From Microtetraspora fusca (lineage in GTDB: Bacteria; Actinomycetota; Actinomycetes; Streptosporangiales; Streptosporangiaceae), in contig NZ_BBYK01000055.1 of assembly GCF_001570365.1 (NCBI RefSeq), positions 1 through 64,000 on the forward strand: a DNA stretch of 64,000 nucleotides, written 5' to 3'. The notes under the pieces were generated by a model. The model worked only from the letters and a program-made list of their open reading frames with translations. It was not told the DNA's origin and ran no database searches. The translations under genes were made by a program, and so were the position numbers. Positions 38,130 to 47,031 of this stretch are shown one piece after another (position 1 is the first letter of the stretch; every line of letters begins with the position of its first letter).

Positions 38130-38407
38130 GATGCGTTTTCCTCCGATGAAATCTCCTTCAGGCCCTGCATCTTCCGTCATCGGCGCATGCAAGATCAATA
38201 CGCTGAGGCGCGCTCGTACGGCCGATCACTCCTGAGCCGGCATGACAGCGCCGTTCTCCACCGGCACGGTGCTCACCGTTGACGGCGGCGCCGTATGAGA
38301 CGGGGCCGCCGGGCCACGGTCGCCTGGGCCCTACGGTGCCAGGCGTCACCGACCGGACCCTGCGCCCCCTGCCGCGCGTTCGGACGACAGGAGGCGTTGA
38401 TCGGGGC

Positions 38408-39211
38408 TCAGATCTGCTTGAGGAACCCGCCGTCGACGGCGAAGTCCGCTCCGGTCGTGCTGGCAGAACGGGGTGAGGCGAGCAGGGCGACCACGTCGGC
38501 GATCTCCTGCGGGTCGACCAGACGGCCGGTCGACAACTTCATCATTTCGGGCGCCACCTGCTCGATGACGCTGTCGCGGTCGGTTCCGGCCTGGGCGGCG
38601 ATGATGTCGGCCGCGCCGCCGCTCTCCGTCCACCACGCCGTACGCACCGGACCCGGGGAAACGGTGTTCACCCGGATGCCCTGGGGAGCGAACTCCTCGG
38701 AGAGGGCCTTGGCCAGGTTGTTGAGCCCCGCCTTGGCGGCGTTGTAGTCGACGTTCATGGGAGCGGGCAGGCGGGCGCTGCCCGAGGAGATGTTCACGAT
38801 CGACCCGCCGCCCCGGGCCAGCATCGGCGTGATGGCCGCCCGGACGGCGCGTACGACGGAGAACAGGTTGAACTCGAACATCACCCGCCAGTCCTCGTCG
38901 GTCGGGGCCATGAACGAGAAGCGCGGCAGCGCCACGCCGGGCGGCGGCCCGCCGGCGTTGTTCACCAGGATGTCGAGCCCGCCGAACTCGGAAACGGCCC
39001 TCTCCACGATCTGCCCGGGAGCCTCCGGGTCCATGAGATCGGCCGGAACGTGGACCAGGTCGCCGGTGAGCGCGTCCAACTCGGGGGTGCTCTTCCGCGA
39101 GGCGGCCACGACGCGGACGCCCTCGCCCAGGAGAGTGCGCGTGACGGCCAGGCCGATGCCCTTGGACGCGCCCGTTACGACGGCGACCCGGCCGGAAAGC
39201 TGGAGATCCAT
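38408..39211 (-). CDS. Short-chain dehydrogenase/reductase
   Basis: A 267-residue classical SDR. The cofactor loop is VVTGASKGIGLAVTR at residues 11-25, NNAGG is near 87, and the catalytic set is serine in VNISSGSARLP and YNAAK near 158-162. The ending GADFAVDGGFLKQI is typical of the beta-ketoacyl-reductase-like group. Cofactor and substrate cannot be fixed; the arginine/serine after strand beta2 (VVAASRKS) suggests NADP. It is a lone gene on the minus strand. The 278 bp on its 3' side to the secreted protein gene hold nothing I recognise. Confidence 0.88.
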   Translation of the reverse strand: MDLQLSGRVAVVTGASKGIGLAVTRTLLGEGVRVVAASRKSTPELDALTGDLVHVPADLMDPEAPGQIVERAVSEFGGLDILVNNAGGPPPGVALPRFSFMAPTDEDWRVMFEFNLFSVVRAVRAAITPMLARGGGSIVNISSGSARLPAPMNVDYNAAKAGLNNLAKALSEEFAPQGIRVNTVSPGPVRTAWWTESGGAADIIAAQAGTDRDSVIEQVAPEMMKLSTGRLVDPQEIADVVALLASPRSASTTGADFAVDGGFLKQI

Positions 39212-39453
39212 ATGTCATTCCCTCGTCGTGATTTCCGTCCGGAAAATGGCGGACGGTTTCGTCGTGAAAACGGTACGAGCGGTCGCGTGACGAGGACCGG
39301 CGCGATTCAGACGACTAATCGCAGCGGAAATCGGACAGGCAATTCGGCTCCTCCGCGCTTACGTCTCGAACGGACGACGTGGGCGACGGCCCCGGACCCT
39401 CCCACGGCGGAGCGGCGCCTCCGACCTGGGGAAGTCGGAAGGTCCCGCGCTGT

Positions 39454-39469
39454 AGGGACCGAAGTCCCT
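39454..39469. promoter_or_regulatory. DosR/DevR-like box before the small coiled-coil gene
   Basis: AGGGAC-CGAA-GTCCCT is a perfect 6-4-6 palindrome closely resembling the mycobacterial DosR motif (GGGACT..AGTCCC). It lies 68 bp upstream of the start at 39537. The surrounding 325-bp gap (39212-39536) shows no gene. Confidence 0.55.
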
Positions 39470-39536
39470 GGGCCGGCGGCCGACCGCGCATGAGGCTGGG
39501 GAGAACAGGACATGTCCCATTGGGGGGTGGGATCCG

Positions 39537-39800
39537 ATGACACCTCACGAGTCCGGTACGGGGACCGCGGCCGAGGAGACGCATCGGCTGGCGGTCGAAC
39601 TGGACCTTCTCAAGGCCCGGGTGAGCCGCCTGGAACAGCAGGTCCGGTCCCTGGCGGAGGCGAACCTGGCCCTCGCCCGCGGTATGGAGGCGAACCCGCT
39701 GGAAGAGCCCGACCAGACACGTCCCGAGCACAGCGCCCGGCTCGCCCACGAACTGCTGCTCGCCGCCGGCCTCGTGCCCCCGAAGGCCGAACCGGAGTGA
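39537..39800 (+). CDS. Small coiled-coil protein
   Basis: An 87-residue acidic protein with a heptad-patterned helix over residues about 14-50 (ELDLLKARVSRLEQQVRSLA), then a proline-containing linker and a short second helix (SARLAHELLLAAGLVPP). I do not recognise a family; dimerising through the coiled coil is the only safe statement. GGGTGGGAT precedes ATG 39537. A DosR-like palindrome stands upstream and two DUF1876 genes, relatives of a DosR-regulon protein, follow on the other strand, so stress or hypoxia control is possible. Confidence 0.65.
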   Translation: MTPHESGTGTAAEETHRLAVELDLLKARVSRLEQQVRSLAEANLALARGMEANPLEEPDQTRPEHSARLAHELLLAAGLVPPKAEPE

Positions 39801-39992
39801 TCGGCCGGCCTCGGTGTCCGTACCGCCCATGATCGGCACCACACCGGCCGCGGCCGACATGGCGCGTCCGGGTCGGCGGTGACTACACGGGCGCGTAGGT
39901 CAGGCGGTCGGCCTCGCTCCGCGAGGGGCCGACGACGATGCCGGGAGCCTGGCATTCGAGCTGCATGTTCGGCAGTACGGTGGCGGACGGTC

Positions 39993-40271
39993 TCACCGCT
40001 GCTCCAGGCCGGGCATCTCCTCGATCGCCATCCCTCGGGAGACCATTTCCTTGAGCGCCGTCTGGTACAGGCAATGGCTCAGCCTGGCCAGGGCGCGGGC
40101 GGCGGCCAACTCGTCGCCGATCTCCGGAACGAGCCGGTCGTCCGGACTCCGGTGGGCGTGGCCGGCGCCGGAGACGCTGACGCCGTCCGCGACGGCCAAC
40201 GCGGCACGGGCATGGGTGTCGTCACCGTGCTCGCTGATGTCGATGACGACGTTCCACCGTTTGTCGCTCAT
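39993..40271 (-). CDS. DUF1876 protein, copy 2
   Basis: A 92-residue DUF1876 protein: KRWNVVIDISEHGDDTHARA at the N-terminus, then the family block VPEIGDELAAARALARLSHC near residue 50. This family includes Mycobacterium tuberculosis Rv1738 and Rv2632c, small dsRNA-binding-fold proteins linked to hypoxia and dormancy. ATG 40271 has AAGGAG 7 bases upstream; ATG 40277 overlaps the preceding stop. It is coupled to copy 1, from which it differs by a longer C-terminal helix (YQTALKEMVSRGMAIEEM). Confidence 0.85.
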   Translation of the reverse strand: MSDKRWNVVIDISEHGDDTHARAALAVADGVSVSGAGHAHRSPDDRLVPEIGDELAAARALARLSHCLYQTALKEMVSRGMAIEEMPGLEQR

Positions 40272-40273
40272 CC

Positions 40274-40537
40274 TCATACTCCTTCGCCCCGATCGGCCGC
40301 GTGGCCGGCGATGTCCTCCGGGCCGATGGCGGACAACTTCCGCGTCAGGTCGGCCAGTGCCCGGGCGATCGCCGGCTCCTCGCCGATCTCGGGGACGGAA
40401 GCGTCCGTCGGATTGCGGCGCGCGCGGCCGACCCCTACCACATGGGCGTCGTCCCCGGTGGACAGGACGGCGCGAGCGGTGGTGTCGTCGTCGTCCTCGT
40501 CGACGTAGATCTGGATGCCGCGCTGCTCTGCTTCCAT
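40274..40537 (-). CDS. DUF1876 protein, copy 1
   Basis: An 87-residue DUF1876 protein beginning EAEQRGIQIYVDEDDDDTTA and carrying the conserved SVPEIGEEPAIARALADL near residue 47. Same family as the neighbouring copy and as mycobacterial Rv1738. It is the first gene of a two-gene operon whose second start overlaps its stop region. An imperfect DosR-like motif lies about 100 bp upstream (40632-40645). A role in translation or stress dormancy is inferred from family members only. Confidence 0.85.
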   Translation of the reverse strand: MEAEQRGIQIYVDEDDDDTTARAVLSTGDDAHVVGVGRARRNPTDASVPEIGEEPAIARALADLTRKLSAIGPEDIAGHAADRGEGV

Positions 40538-40631
40538 GGTCGCCCCCGTCCCATGGTGTTCTCCGTCGCCGACACTGTGCGCCCGCGGCTCTCACGTCTC
40601 CATCCCAAGCCCTGACGGACAGCGTCCCCCA

Positions 40632-40645
40632 GAGGCGAAGGTCCC
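40632..40645 (-). promoter_or_regulatory. Imperfect DosR-like motif upstream of the DUF1876 pair
   Basis: On the minus strand GGGACCTTCGCCTC, close to the actinobacterial DevR/DosR form GGGACCTTCGGCCC in its first ten bases. It lies 95-108 bp before the copy 1 start. Confidence 0.35.
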
Positions 40646-40663
40646 GCCCTACGGCATGGCCGG

Positions 40664-41560
40664 TCAACCGGCCGGGGACGGGACGGGACGCCACTCGAAG
40701 GCGTCGCCGCGGCGCCTGACCAGGCCCAGCCCCGGAAACGGCAGGTGGTAGGCGTGGACGAGCATGGTCTCGTCGGCCGCCCAGGCCAGGAGCCTGCGGC
40801 GGCTGAGCACCGACCGCTCGGCGTCGAGGTCCCACGGCGTACGCCAGGCGAGGTGGCTCAACTGGAGTCGGTCGTGGAAGGAGTCGCCGACGCAGAGCAA
40901 CCGCTCCCCCCGGGACTCCAGCAGGACGGCCGTGTGCCCCGGGGTGTGGCCCGCCGCCTCGATGGTGCGGACGTGGGGCAGGATCTCGGCGCCGTACTCG
41001 AACGCACGCAGCCTCTCCCCGAAGACCCTGATCGCCTCCCGAGCCGGTGCGCGCTGGTCGGCCGGGGCCGAGCAGGCGGCGTCCGACCAGAACGCCACCT
41101 CGGCGGCGTGCGCGTACGGGGTCGCCCCCGGGAACGCCGGCTCCCCCGGCCACACGGCTCCCCGCGCGTGGTCTTCGTGAAGATGCGTGAACACGACGGC
41201 GGCCAGGTCGGACGGCGCGAGCCCGACCGCGGCCAGCCTCTCGTCGAGCCTGCCGACCATGGGGGAGACCTCCGGACCGTAGCCGAGGAAGCTCCTGCCG
41301 AGTCCGGTGTCGATCAGCGCCGACCCGGCCGAGGTCTCGACGTACAGGCAGTTGTAGCCGCACGGCACCGTGGTCCTGCCGACGCCCTCCGCCTCCACCG
41401 CGTCGCGCAGCTCCCGCTCCGGTACGCCCGAGGCGGGGGTGAAGAAATCGGACAGTGACGGCTCCCACGGCGGTGCGAACCGGCCGTCGCTGATCACAAC
41501 GCAGGAGAGGTCCCCCACCGCGAAGCGGCGGACCGGCTCCCCCTGTCTCGGCTCGTACAC
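40664..41560 (-). CDS. Metallo-beta-lactamase-fold hydrolase
   Basis: A 298-residue MBL-fold protein with all metal motifs: FTHLHEDHARGA near residue 131, histidine in AAGHTPGHTAVLL near 202, aspartate in CVGDSFHDR near 222 and a final histidine in HAYHLPFPG near 271. The layout resembles quorum-lactonase/ArsR-associated MBL hydrolases, but many substrates are possible. GTG 41560 follows GGGGGAG closely; the frame runs to 41662 without a better site. Single gene on the minus strand, divergent from the ASCH gene. Confidence 0.85.
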   Translation of the reverse strand: MYEPRQGEPVRRFAVGDLSCVVISDGRFAPPWEPSLSDFFTPASGVPERELRDAVEAEGVGRTTVPCGYNCLYVETSAGSALIDTGLGRSFLGYGPEVSPMVGRLDERLAAVGLAPSDLAAVVFTHLHEDHARGAVWPGEPAFPGATPYAHAAEVAFWSDAACSAPADQRAPAREAIRVFGERLRAFEYGAEILPHVRTIEAAGHTPGHTAVLLESRGERLLCVGDSFHDRLQLSHLAWRTPWDLDAERSVLSRRRLLAWAADETMLVHAYHLPFPGLGLVRRRGDAFEWRPVPSPAG

Positions 41561-41692
41561 GTCTCCCCCAAGCGTCCTCGTGTCGTCCGGTGAGATGGTT
41601 GACGGTTCCGCCCCAAAACATGGTTGAGGGATGCCCCAGGAACCATGACCGGCGGCGGACAAGTCAGGGCGAGCCGGTCATAGTCTGATGTG

Positions 41693-42142
41693 ATGCCCCA
41701 TTCCCCCGAGATCATCGATCCCGGCTCCCTGCCCAGGGCCGCGTTCGCCTTTCCCGGCCCGCTCCGGGACCAGCTTGTCGCGGCGATCATCGACGGCCGC
41801 AAGGTCGCCACGACCGCCCTGCTCATCGAGTACGAGCGCGCGGGCGAGGACCTTCCGAAGGTCGGCGCGCGTGCGACGGTGGTGGACTCCGCCGACCGTC
41901 CGGTGGCCGTCATCGAGGTGACGGACGTGCGCGTCGCGCCATTGGGAGAGGTGGACGAACTCCACGCGAGAGACGAGGGCGAGGGGCACACCACGGTCGC
42001 GGAGTGGCGCGCCGCCCACGAGGAGTTCTGGCACAGTCAGGCGATGCGCTCGGAGCTCGGCGACGCCGCCTTCACCGTGGACGACACCACCCCGGCGGTC
42101 CTGGAGCGCTTCCGCATGGTCGCCGACCTCCGTACGCCCTGA
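41693..42142 (+). CDS. ASCH-domain protein
   Basis: A 149-residue ASCH (PUA-like) domain protein: IIDGRKVATTALLIEYERAG near residue 31, VGARATVVDSADRPVAVIEV near 57 and the ending EGHTTVAEWRAAHEEFW near 103. ASCH domains are thought to bind RNA; some members hydrolyse modified nucleosides, so a nucleoside amidase-like activity is possible. TAGTCT, a good -10 hexamer, ends 6 bases before ATG 41693, suggesting a leaderless transcript. It stands between the MBL gene and the SepF-like gene. Confidence 0.8.
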   Translation: MPHSPEIIDPGSLPRAAFAFPGPLRDQLVAAIIDGRKVATTALLIEYERAGEDLPKVGARATVVDSADRPVAVIEVTDVRVAPLGEVDELHARDEGEGHTTVAEWRAAHEEFWHSQAMRSELGDAAFTVDDTTPAVLERFRMVADLRTP

Positions 42143-42237
42143 CGGCGAAGCGACCTCGGCGGTTTCCGGCCCGGGCTCCCGTGGCCCGGGCTCCGCTCCC
42201 CCTCTGGTACGCGGAAACGGTCACCGAGTGGGCTCGA

Positions 42238-42495
42238 TCATTCCTGCGGCTCGCCGGCGCCGGCGGGATACGTCGGGCCGGCCATTCCGGCGGGCAGCAG
42301 CAGGAAGACCTTCTTCTCCAGGCGATCCATCCTGCCCCGCCGTCCGAAGACCAGTCCGGCGGCGAAGTCCACGAACTGCTTGGCCTCGCCGTCGGGCAAT
42401 CCCGTCAGATCCATCACCACCGGGGTGCCCGTACGGAAGTAGTGCCCGACGTACAGCGCCTCGTTGTAGTCCCGCGGACGCAGCTTCTTGATCAC
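42238..42495 (-). CDS. SepF-like protein (short paralogue)
   Basis: An 85-residue protein made only of the SepF core domain: IKKLRPRDYNEALYVGHYFR, PVVMDLTGLPDGEAKQFVDF and AAGLVFGRRGRM. True SepF has an N-terminal membrane-binding helix and linker, absent here; this matches the SepF-like proteins (SflA/SflB kind) of filamentous actinomycetes, which modulate FtsZ-ring or branch formation. The GTG at 42495 is preceded closely by GGAG. It is far from the division cluster and is transcribed alone, convergent with the ASCH gene. Confidence 0.85.
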   Translation of the reverse strand: MIKKLRPRDYNEALYVGHYFRTGTPVVMDLTGLPDGEAKQFVDFAAGLVFGRRGRMDRLEKKVFLLLPAGMAGPTYPAGAGEPQE

Positions 42496-42590
42496 CGCTC
42501 CAGTCTGCCCCTGGGGTGGTGAGCCGCCAAGGGCGTCCTCCACGGGCGTACGTGGGGCCGAACCGCCGCGTTTGCCGCCATTATGCGGGA

Positions 42591-43040
42591 GTGAGGAGAT
42601 TCTGGAGCGCCATCGCGGCCCACCTGCCGCGGAAGCGCGCGGAGCGGAGCGACCCCGACGAGGTGGAGATCGAGGCGATCGCCCGGGGCATCTGGCCCCT
42701 GTTGCTGGAGGCGCTGCGTCATCTCGCCCTACCCGCCCACGAGCAGATCCGCTGGATCGGGCGCATGTGCGTGGACGAGCTGGCCCTCGACTTCGACGAC
42801 AGATATCAGGTGTCGTGGGCCGCGCAGGAGATGGGGTGGATCTCCGCGGAGCTGTCGCGGCACCTCGACGAGATCGACCGGCGCCTTTCGCAGCTCTCCG
42901 ACGAAGGCGAGGCGCCCTGGAGCGAGGAGGGCCTGTGCCTGCACCCCACCTGGGCCTCGGTGCGCGAGCTGGCCGACCGTGCCATCGCCCTCATGCCGCC
43001 GGAGCCGTGGCTCGCCGAGCCGCCACGTGCCCATCCCTGA
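42591..43040 (+). CDS. Conserved hypothetical helical protein
   Basis: A 149-residue mostly helical protein without a family I can name. It begins FWSAIAAHLPRKRAERSDPD and continues with EAIARGIWPLLLEALRHLAL and IRWIGRMCVDELALDFDDRY, a tryptophan-rich acidic pattern. No membrane segment or catalytic motif is seen. GTG 42591 is the most likely start: the preceding frame extension is arginine-rich and lacks a ribosome site. It converges with the MFS gene, 9 bp between stops. Confidence 0.6.
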   Translation: MRRFWSAIAAHLPRKRAERSDPDEVEIEAIARGIWPLLLEALRHLALPAHEQIRWIGRMCVDELALDFDDRYQVSWAAQEMGWISAELSRHLDEIDRRLSQLSDEGEAPWSEEGLCLHPTWASVRELADRAIALMPPEPWLAEPPRAHP

Positions 43041-43049
43041 GACTTCCGT

Positions 43050-44501
43050 TCAGCCGACCGCGTTCTCACCCGCGAGCACGCCCACCGGGGCCCGCCGACG
43101 GGCCGGGATCGCCAGGGCCAGCAGCGCCGCCACCAGCGCCGCGCTGCCGCCGATCATGAAACTGGTACGGAACCCGGCCATCGAAGGCACCGAAGCCGGC
43201 CCCAGAGGCACCACCATGTGGCTGAGCACGACGCCGACGACGGCGCTGGCGCTCGACGTGCCGATCGAGCGCATGAGGCTGTTCAATCCGTTCGCGGCCG
43301 CCGTCTCCGAGGCCGGCACCGCCGACATGATCAGCGCGGGCATCGCGGCGTAAGTGAACGCGATCCCCGCCGAGATGACCGCGGAGATCAGGCCGATCTG
43401 CCACACCTGCCGGGTCATCCCCAGCGCCATCGCGTACCCCGCGAGGATGACCAGGCAGCCGATGAACAGCGAGGTCCTCGGGCCACGGGCCGCCGAGATG
43501 CGCGCGGACAGCGACGAGACCACCACCATCACCATGCCGCCGGGCAGCAGGCACAACCCGGCGGCCACCATGGACTGGCCCAGGCCGTACCCGGTGGCCT
43601 CCGGCAGTTGCAGGAGCTGTGGGAGGACCAGCGCCTGCGCGTACATGGCGAACCCGACCACGATGGAGGCGAGGTTGGTCATGAGGACCTGGGGACGCGC
43701 GCTCGTCCGCAGGTCAACCAGCGCGCCGCGGGCGCGCAGCTCGTACCGGCCCCATACGAGCAGCACGAGTGGCGTCGCGCCGAAGAGGCCGAGCGTGACG
43801 GGGCTCGACCAGCCCCAGTCCCCGCCCTTGGAGACGGCAAGCAGCAGGCAGATCAGCCCGGCGGAGAGCCCCAGCGCACCGACGACGTCGAAACGGCCGC
43901 CGCTGCGTACGGGAGACTCCGGCACCAGCGCGACCACCAGCGCCAGCACCACCACGCCCAGACCTGCGGACGCCCAGAAGAGCACATGCCAGTGGACGTA
44001 CTGTGCCACCGCGGCGGCGGCCGGCAGGCCGAGCGCCCCGCCGATGCCCATCGAGGAGCTCATCAGCGCCATCGCCGAACCCAGCCTCGCGGGCGGCAAC
44101 TCGTCGCGCATGATGCTGATGCCGAGCGGGATCACCCCGATGCCGAACCCCTGCAGCGCCCGCCCGGCGACCATCGGCACGAGCGAGCCGCTCAGCGCGC
44201 ACACCACGGACCCCGCGACCAGCAGCGCCAGACTGAGCAGCAGCATCCGCCGCTTGCCGTACATGTCGGCGAGCCTGCTGATGACCGGCGTGGCCACCGC
44301 GCCCGCCAGCAGCGTCGCCGTGATCACCCAGGACGCGTCGGAAGCGGTGGTCCGCAGCAGGACGGGCAACTCGGCGAGCAGCGGAAGCACGAGGGTCTGC
44401 ATCAGGGCGACCAGGATGCCCGCGCAGGACAGTACGGCGATCACACCTCTGGCACGCCGCGAGCCGATCTCGGCGCCTTCTTCATGACCGGTCAGTGACA
44501 T
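43050..44501 (-). CDS. MFS exporter, DHA2 type
   Basis: A 483-residue, about 14-helix MFS transporter. Motif A is SRLADMYGKRRMLLL near residue 75, and the substrate-side helix has GRALQGFGIGVIPLGISIM near 108, the antiporter motif region. DHA2 family members expel drugs, dyes or metabolites using the proton gradient. ATG 44501 gives the short hydrophilic N-terminus expected; the 31 extra codons upstream are not membrane-like. It is unlike the first exporter in this window and has no regulator gene next to it. Confidence 0.88.
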   Translation of the reverse strand: MSLTGHEEGAEIGSRRARGVIAVLSCAGILVALMQTLVLPLLAELPVLLRTTASDASWVITATLLAGAVATPVISRLADMYGKRRMLLLSLALLVAGSVVCALSGSLVPMVAGRALQGFGIGVIPLGISIMRDELPPARLGSAMALMSSSMGIGGALGLPAAAAVAQYVHWHVLFWASAGLGVVVLALVVALVPESPVRSGGRFDVVGALGLSAGLICLLLAVSKGGDWGWSSPVTLGLFGATPLVLLVWGRYELRARGALVDLRTSARPQVLMTNLASIVVGFAMYAQALVLPQLLQLPEATGYGLGQSMVAAGLCLLPGGMVMVVVSSLSARISAARGPRTSLFIGCLVILAGYAMALGMTRQVWQIGLISAVISAGIAFTYAAMPALIMSAVPASETAAANGLNSLMRSIGTSSASAVVGVVLSHMVVPLGPASVPSMAGFRTSFMIGGSAALVAALLALAIPARRRAPVGVLAGENAVG

Positions 44502-44698
44502 CGCGTTCAAGAGCCCCCGCTCGCGAATCCGGCGGAGGGGCCTATATCCCGACACCGCAGTCTCGGTCGTACATGTCATATGCATCATGCACAATCGCTC
44601 ATGTCAGGATTCAGGCGGGCCTCACTCAGCGAGACCGGCCCCCGGTCGCCGATACGATCAACAGCGCAGCCGTGCGCCGTTCTTAGGGGCAATCGATC

Positions 44699-45379
44699 GT
44701 GGAAACCTCCCGCCTCCAGGCGATCCGTACGCGCATGGTCAAACTGGCCGTCGCGGCCGTGGCCCTCATCGTGCTGGGCGCCATCACGCTGGCGCCGGAA
44801 GGCCGCCGGGAGGGAGGCGCCGTCTCCCCATCCGATCTCATCTCGTTCCGCCCCGACGGGACCATCCTCATGGCGCTCCCCGGTGTGACCTCCCCTGTCC
44901 TTGAGGTGTACGAGGACTACCAGTGCCCGTACTGCCGCGACTTCGAGCGGCTCAACGGCGGCGTCGCCAGGGAGTGGGCGGCGCAGGGCAAGGTCGCGTT
45001 GGTCATCCACCCCTTCACGGTGTTCGGCGAGAGTTCCGGCGTGACCCATGACAACTCGCGCCGGGCGCTCATGGCGTCTCTGTGCGTCACCGACCCGCGC
45101 AAGTGGCTCGCCTATCACGACGAGCTGTACGCCCACCAGCCCGAGGAGACGCAGGAAGGCGGCTTCCCCGTCGCGGAACTGGTGCGGTACGCCAAGGGGG
45201 TCGGCCTCGCCGAGGAGGAGTTCGCCGCCTGTCTGGACTCGGACAAGGCCTCCGCCCGCGCCGACGCGCTGTCGAGGCTCGCGTTCGCGCGCGGGGTGCA
45301 GGGCACGCCGACGATCCGCCTGGAAGGGCGCGACCTCGACTGGACCAGGCCCTGGGCCGCGCCCGTACAGCAGGCGTGA
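44699..45379 (+). CDS. Membrane-anchored DsbA-like thioredoxin-fold protein
   Basis: A 226-residue protein with an N-terminal transmembrane anchor (VKLAVAAVALIVLGAITLA near residues 15-33) and an extracellular thioredoxin_4/DsbA-like domain. The active site is CPYC at Cys76-Cys79 in EDYQCPYCRDFE, and the cis-proline is in GVQGTPTIRL near 202. It should form or isomerise disulfides in exported proteins. The GTG start at 44699 has only a weak GGGG upstream. It is divergent from the MFS gene and convergent with the aldo/keto reductase gene. Confidence 0.88.
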   Translation: METSRLQAIRTRMVKLAVAAVALIVLGAITLAPEGRREGGAVSPSDLISFRPDGTILMALPGVTSPVLEVYEDYQCPYCRDFERLNGGVAREWAAQGKVALVIHPFTVFGESSGVTHDNSRRALMASLCVTDPRKWLAYHDELYAHQPEETQEGGFPVAELVRYAKGVGLAEEEFAACLDSDKASARADALSRLAFARGVQGTPTIRLEGRDLDWTRPWAAPVQQA

Positions 45380-45449
45380 CGGAGCACAGCTCCGCGGAGA
45401 GCGCCGTCAAGCGGCCGCCGTGGTCTCCCCCATGAGAGGACAGCGCCCC

Positions 45450-46322
45450 TCAGACAGCCTTGCTGAGGCTCTCGAACTCGTCGTCGGTCAGCTCGACCTC
45501 CGCCGCCGCCACGTTCTCCTCCAGGTGCGCGACGCGTGACGTGCCGGGGATCGGGAGCACCACGGGCGAACGGCGCAGCAGCCAGGCCAGCGCGAGCTGG
45601 GCGGGAGTCGCGCCGTGCTCCTGGGCGATGCTCGCCAGCGGGCCGCCCGGCTTGGCCAGCTCACCGGTCGCGATCGGGAACCAGGGGATGAAGCCCAGCC
45701 CCTGCCGCTCCGCGTACTCCAGCACCGCCTCCGACTTGCGGTTCGCCAGGTTGTACAGGTTCTGCACCGAGACGATCTCGGTGATGGACCTGGCCTGCTC
45801 GATCTCGTCGACCGAGACCTCGGACAGCCCGATGTGCCGGATCTTGCCCTCGGCCTTCATGTCGGCCAGCACGCCGATCTGGTCGGCGGCCGGCACCTCC
45901 GGGTCGATCCGGTGCAGTTGCAGCAGGTCGATCCGCTCCAGCCGCAGCCGGCGGAGCGACATCTCGACCTCCTGCCGCAGGTACTCCGGCCGGCCGACCG
46001 GGTGCCACTCCCCGGGACCGGTGCGTACGAGACCCGCCTTGGTCGCGATGACCAGCGAGTCGCCGTACGGATACAGCGCCTCGGCGATGATCTCCTCGCT
46101 GACGTAGGGGCCGTAGGAGTCGGCGGTGTCGATGAAGTCGACCCCGAGCTCCACGGCCCGGCGCAGCACCGCGCGCGCCTCGCCCCGATCGCGCGGCTCG
46201 CCCCAGACGCCCGGACCGGTGAGCTGCATCGCGCCGTATCCGAGCCGGACCACGGGCAGATCCCCGCCGAGACGGAAGGTGCCGCTGCGTTGCGCCGGAA
46301 GGCGCTCCCCCTGTCCTGCCAT
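45450..46322 (-). CDS. Aldo/keto reductase
   Basis: A 290-residue (alpha/beta)8 aldo/keto reductase. The catalytic tetrad residues are visible: aspartate and tyrosine in [12 protein letters not shown] near residues 55-62, lysine in [12 protein letters not shown] near 84, and histidine in [11 protein letters not shown] near 128. The NADPH site is in the C-terminal VLPIPGTSR near 255. It belongs to the AKR group commonly called pyridoxal-reductase-like or oxidoreductase YhdN-like. ATG 46322 has GGGGGTGG upstream. Lone gene. Confidence 0.88.
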   Translation of the reverse strand: MAGQGERLPAQRSGTFRLGGDLPVVRLGYGAMQLTGPGVWGEPRDRGEARAVLRRAVELGVDFIDTADSYGPYVSEEIIAEALYPYGDSLVIATKAGLVRTGPGEWHPVGRPEYLRQEVEMSLRRLRLERIDLLQLHRIDPEVPAADQIGVLADMKAEGKIRHIGLSEVSVDEIEQARSITEIVSVQNLYNLANRKSEAVLEYAERQGLGFIPWFPIATGELAKPGGPLASIAQEHGATPAQLALAWLLRRSPVVLPIPGTSRVAHLEENVAAAEVELTDDEFESLSKAV

Positions 46323-46605
46323 GTGCCACCCCCAAGAAGGTCGTAAGACGTTCCCCACCAGTCTCCGTGTGCCCCGAAACGGACATGCCGGAGCCCCCGG
46401 CGGAGACCGGGTCTCGGCGGCGACCGGCGGGGCAGCGGGTGAGGCACCGGGGACGCGGGCGGTCAGGCAGATCACGTTCGACGGGGACCGGGCGGCGGCA
46501 CCCCGGCACCGCCGCTTGCCTCATGGGTGCGGGCGGGACCGGCTGTGCCCACGCCCGCCGATCCGTGGCGGGAAGAATGTCGGTCCCGACTGGTAGACCT
46601 GCGGC

Positions 46606-46968
46606 ATGGAAAGTCTCGCTGATCAGGCCGCCGGTGTGGAGGAGTTCCTGCGGATCGTGCGGGGGCTTCCGGAGGCCGAGCTTGGCGCCCCGGGAACTCA
46701 CGTCGGTGTGAAGGTACGCGGCAAGGGGTTCGCCTATCTCAAGGAGGACACGGGCGTCGCGATGGTGAAGGCGACGTTGGAAGAGCAGGAGGCGCTCGTC
46801 GGGCAGGCCCCGGAGGTCTTCACCCGCTCCTACACGTCGAACAGCTTCGGCTGGGTGGAGATCCGGCTGGACAGGGTGCCGCCGGACGAGCTGGCCGAAC
46901 TCGTCACCGAAGCGTGGTGCCTCACCGCCCCTCGGCGCCTGGTCGAGGAGTACGAAGCCGGAAGGTGA
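46606..46968 (+). CDS. MmcQ/YjbR family DNA-binding-fold protein
   Basis: A 120-residue MmcQ/YjbR protein: EEFLRIVRGLPEAELGAPGT at the N-terminus, KVRGKGFAYLKEDTGVAMVK near 38 and WVEIRLDRVPPDELAELVTE near 84. The fold is CyaY-like/double-winged and the role is unknown; DNA binding is often annotated but not shown. A strong symmetric hairpin follows 18 bp after the stop and separates it from the convergent epimerase gene. Confidence 0.85.
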   Translation: MESLADQAAGVEEFLRIVRGLPEAELGAPGTHVGVKVRGKGFAYLKEDTGVAMVKATLEEQEALVGQAPEVFTRSYTSNSFGWVEIRLDRVPPDELAELVTEAWCLTAPRRLVEEYEAGR

Positions 46969-46986
46969 GCCTGCTCGGCGATCCCA

Positions 46987-47015
46987 CGACGTTCCCGCCG
47001 TCGGCGGGAACGTCG
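46987..47015. terminator. Bidirectional terminator between convergent genes
   Basis: A perfect 13-bp stem (46987-46999 with 47003-47015) and a 3-base loop, between the MmcQ and epimerase stops. Confidence 0.85.
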
Positions 47016-47031
47016 CCGGGTGTCAGGCGGG

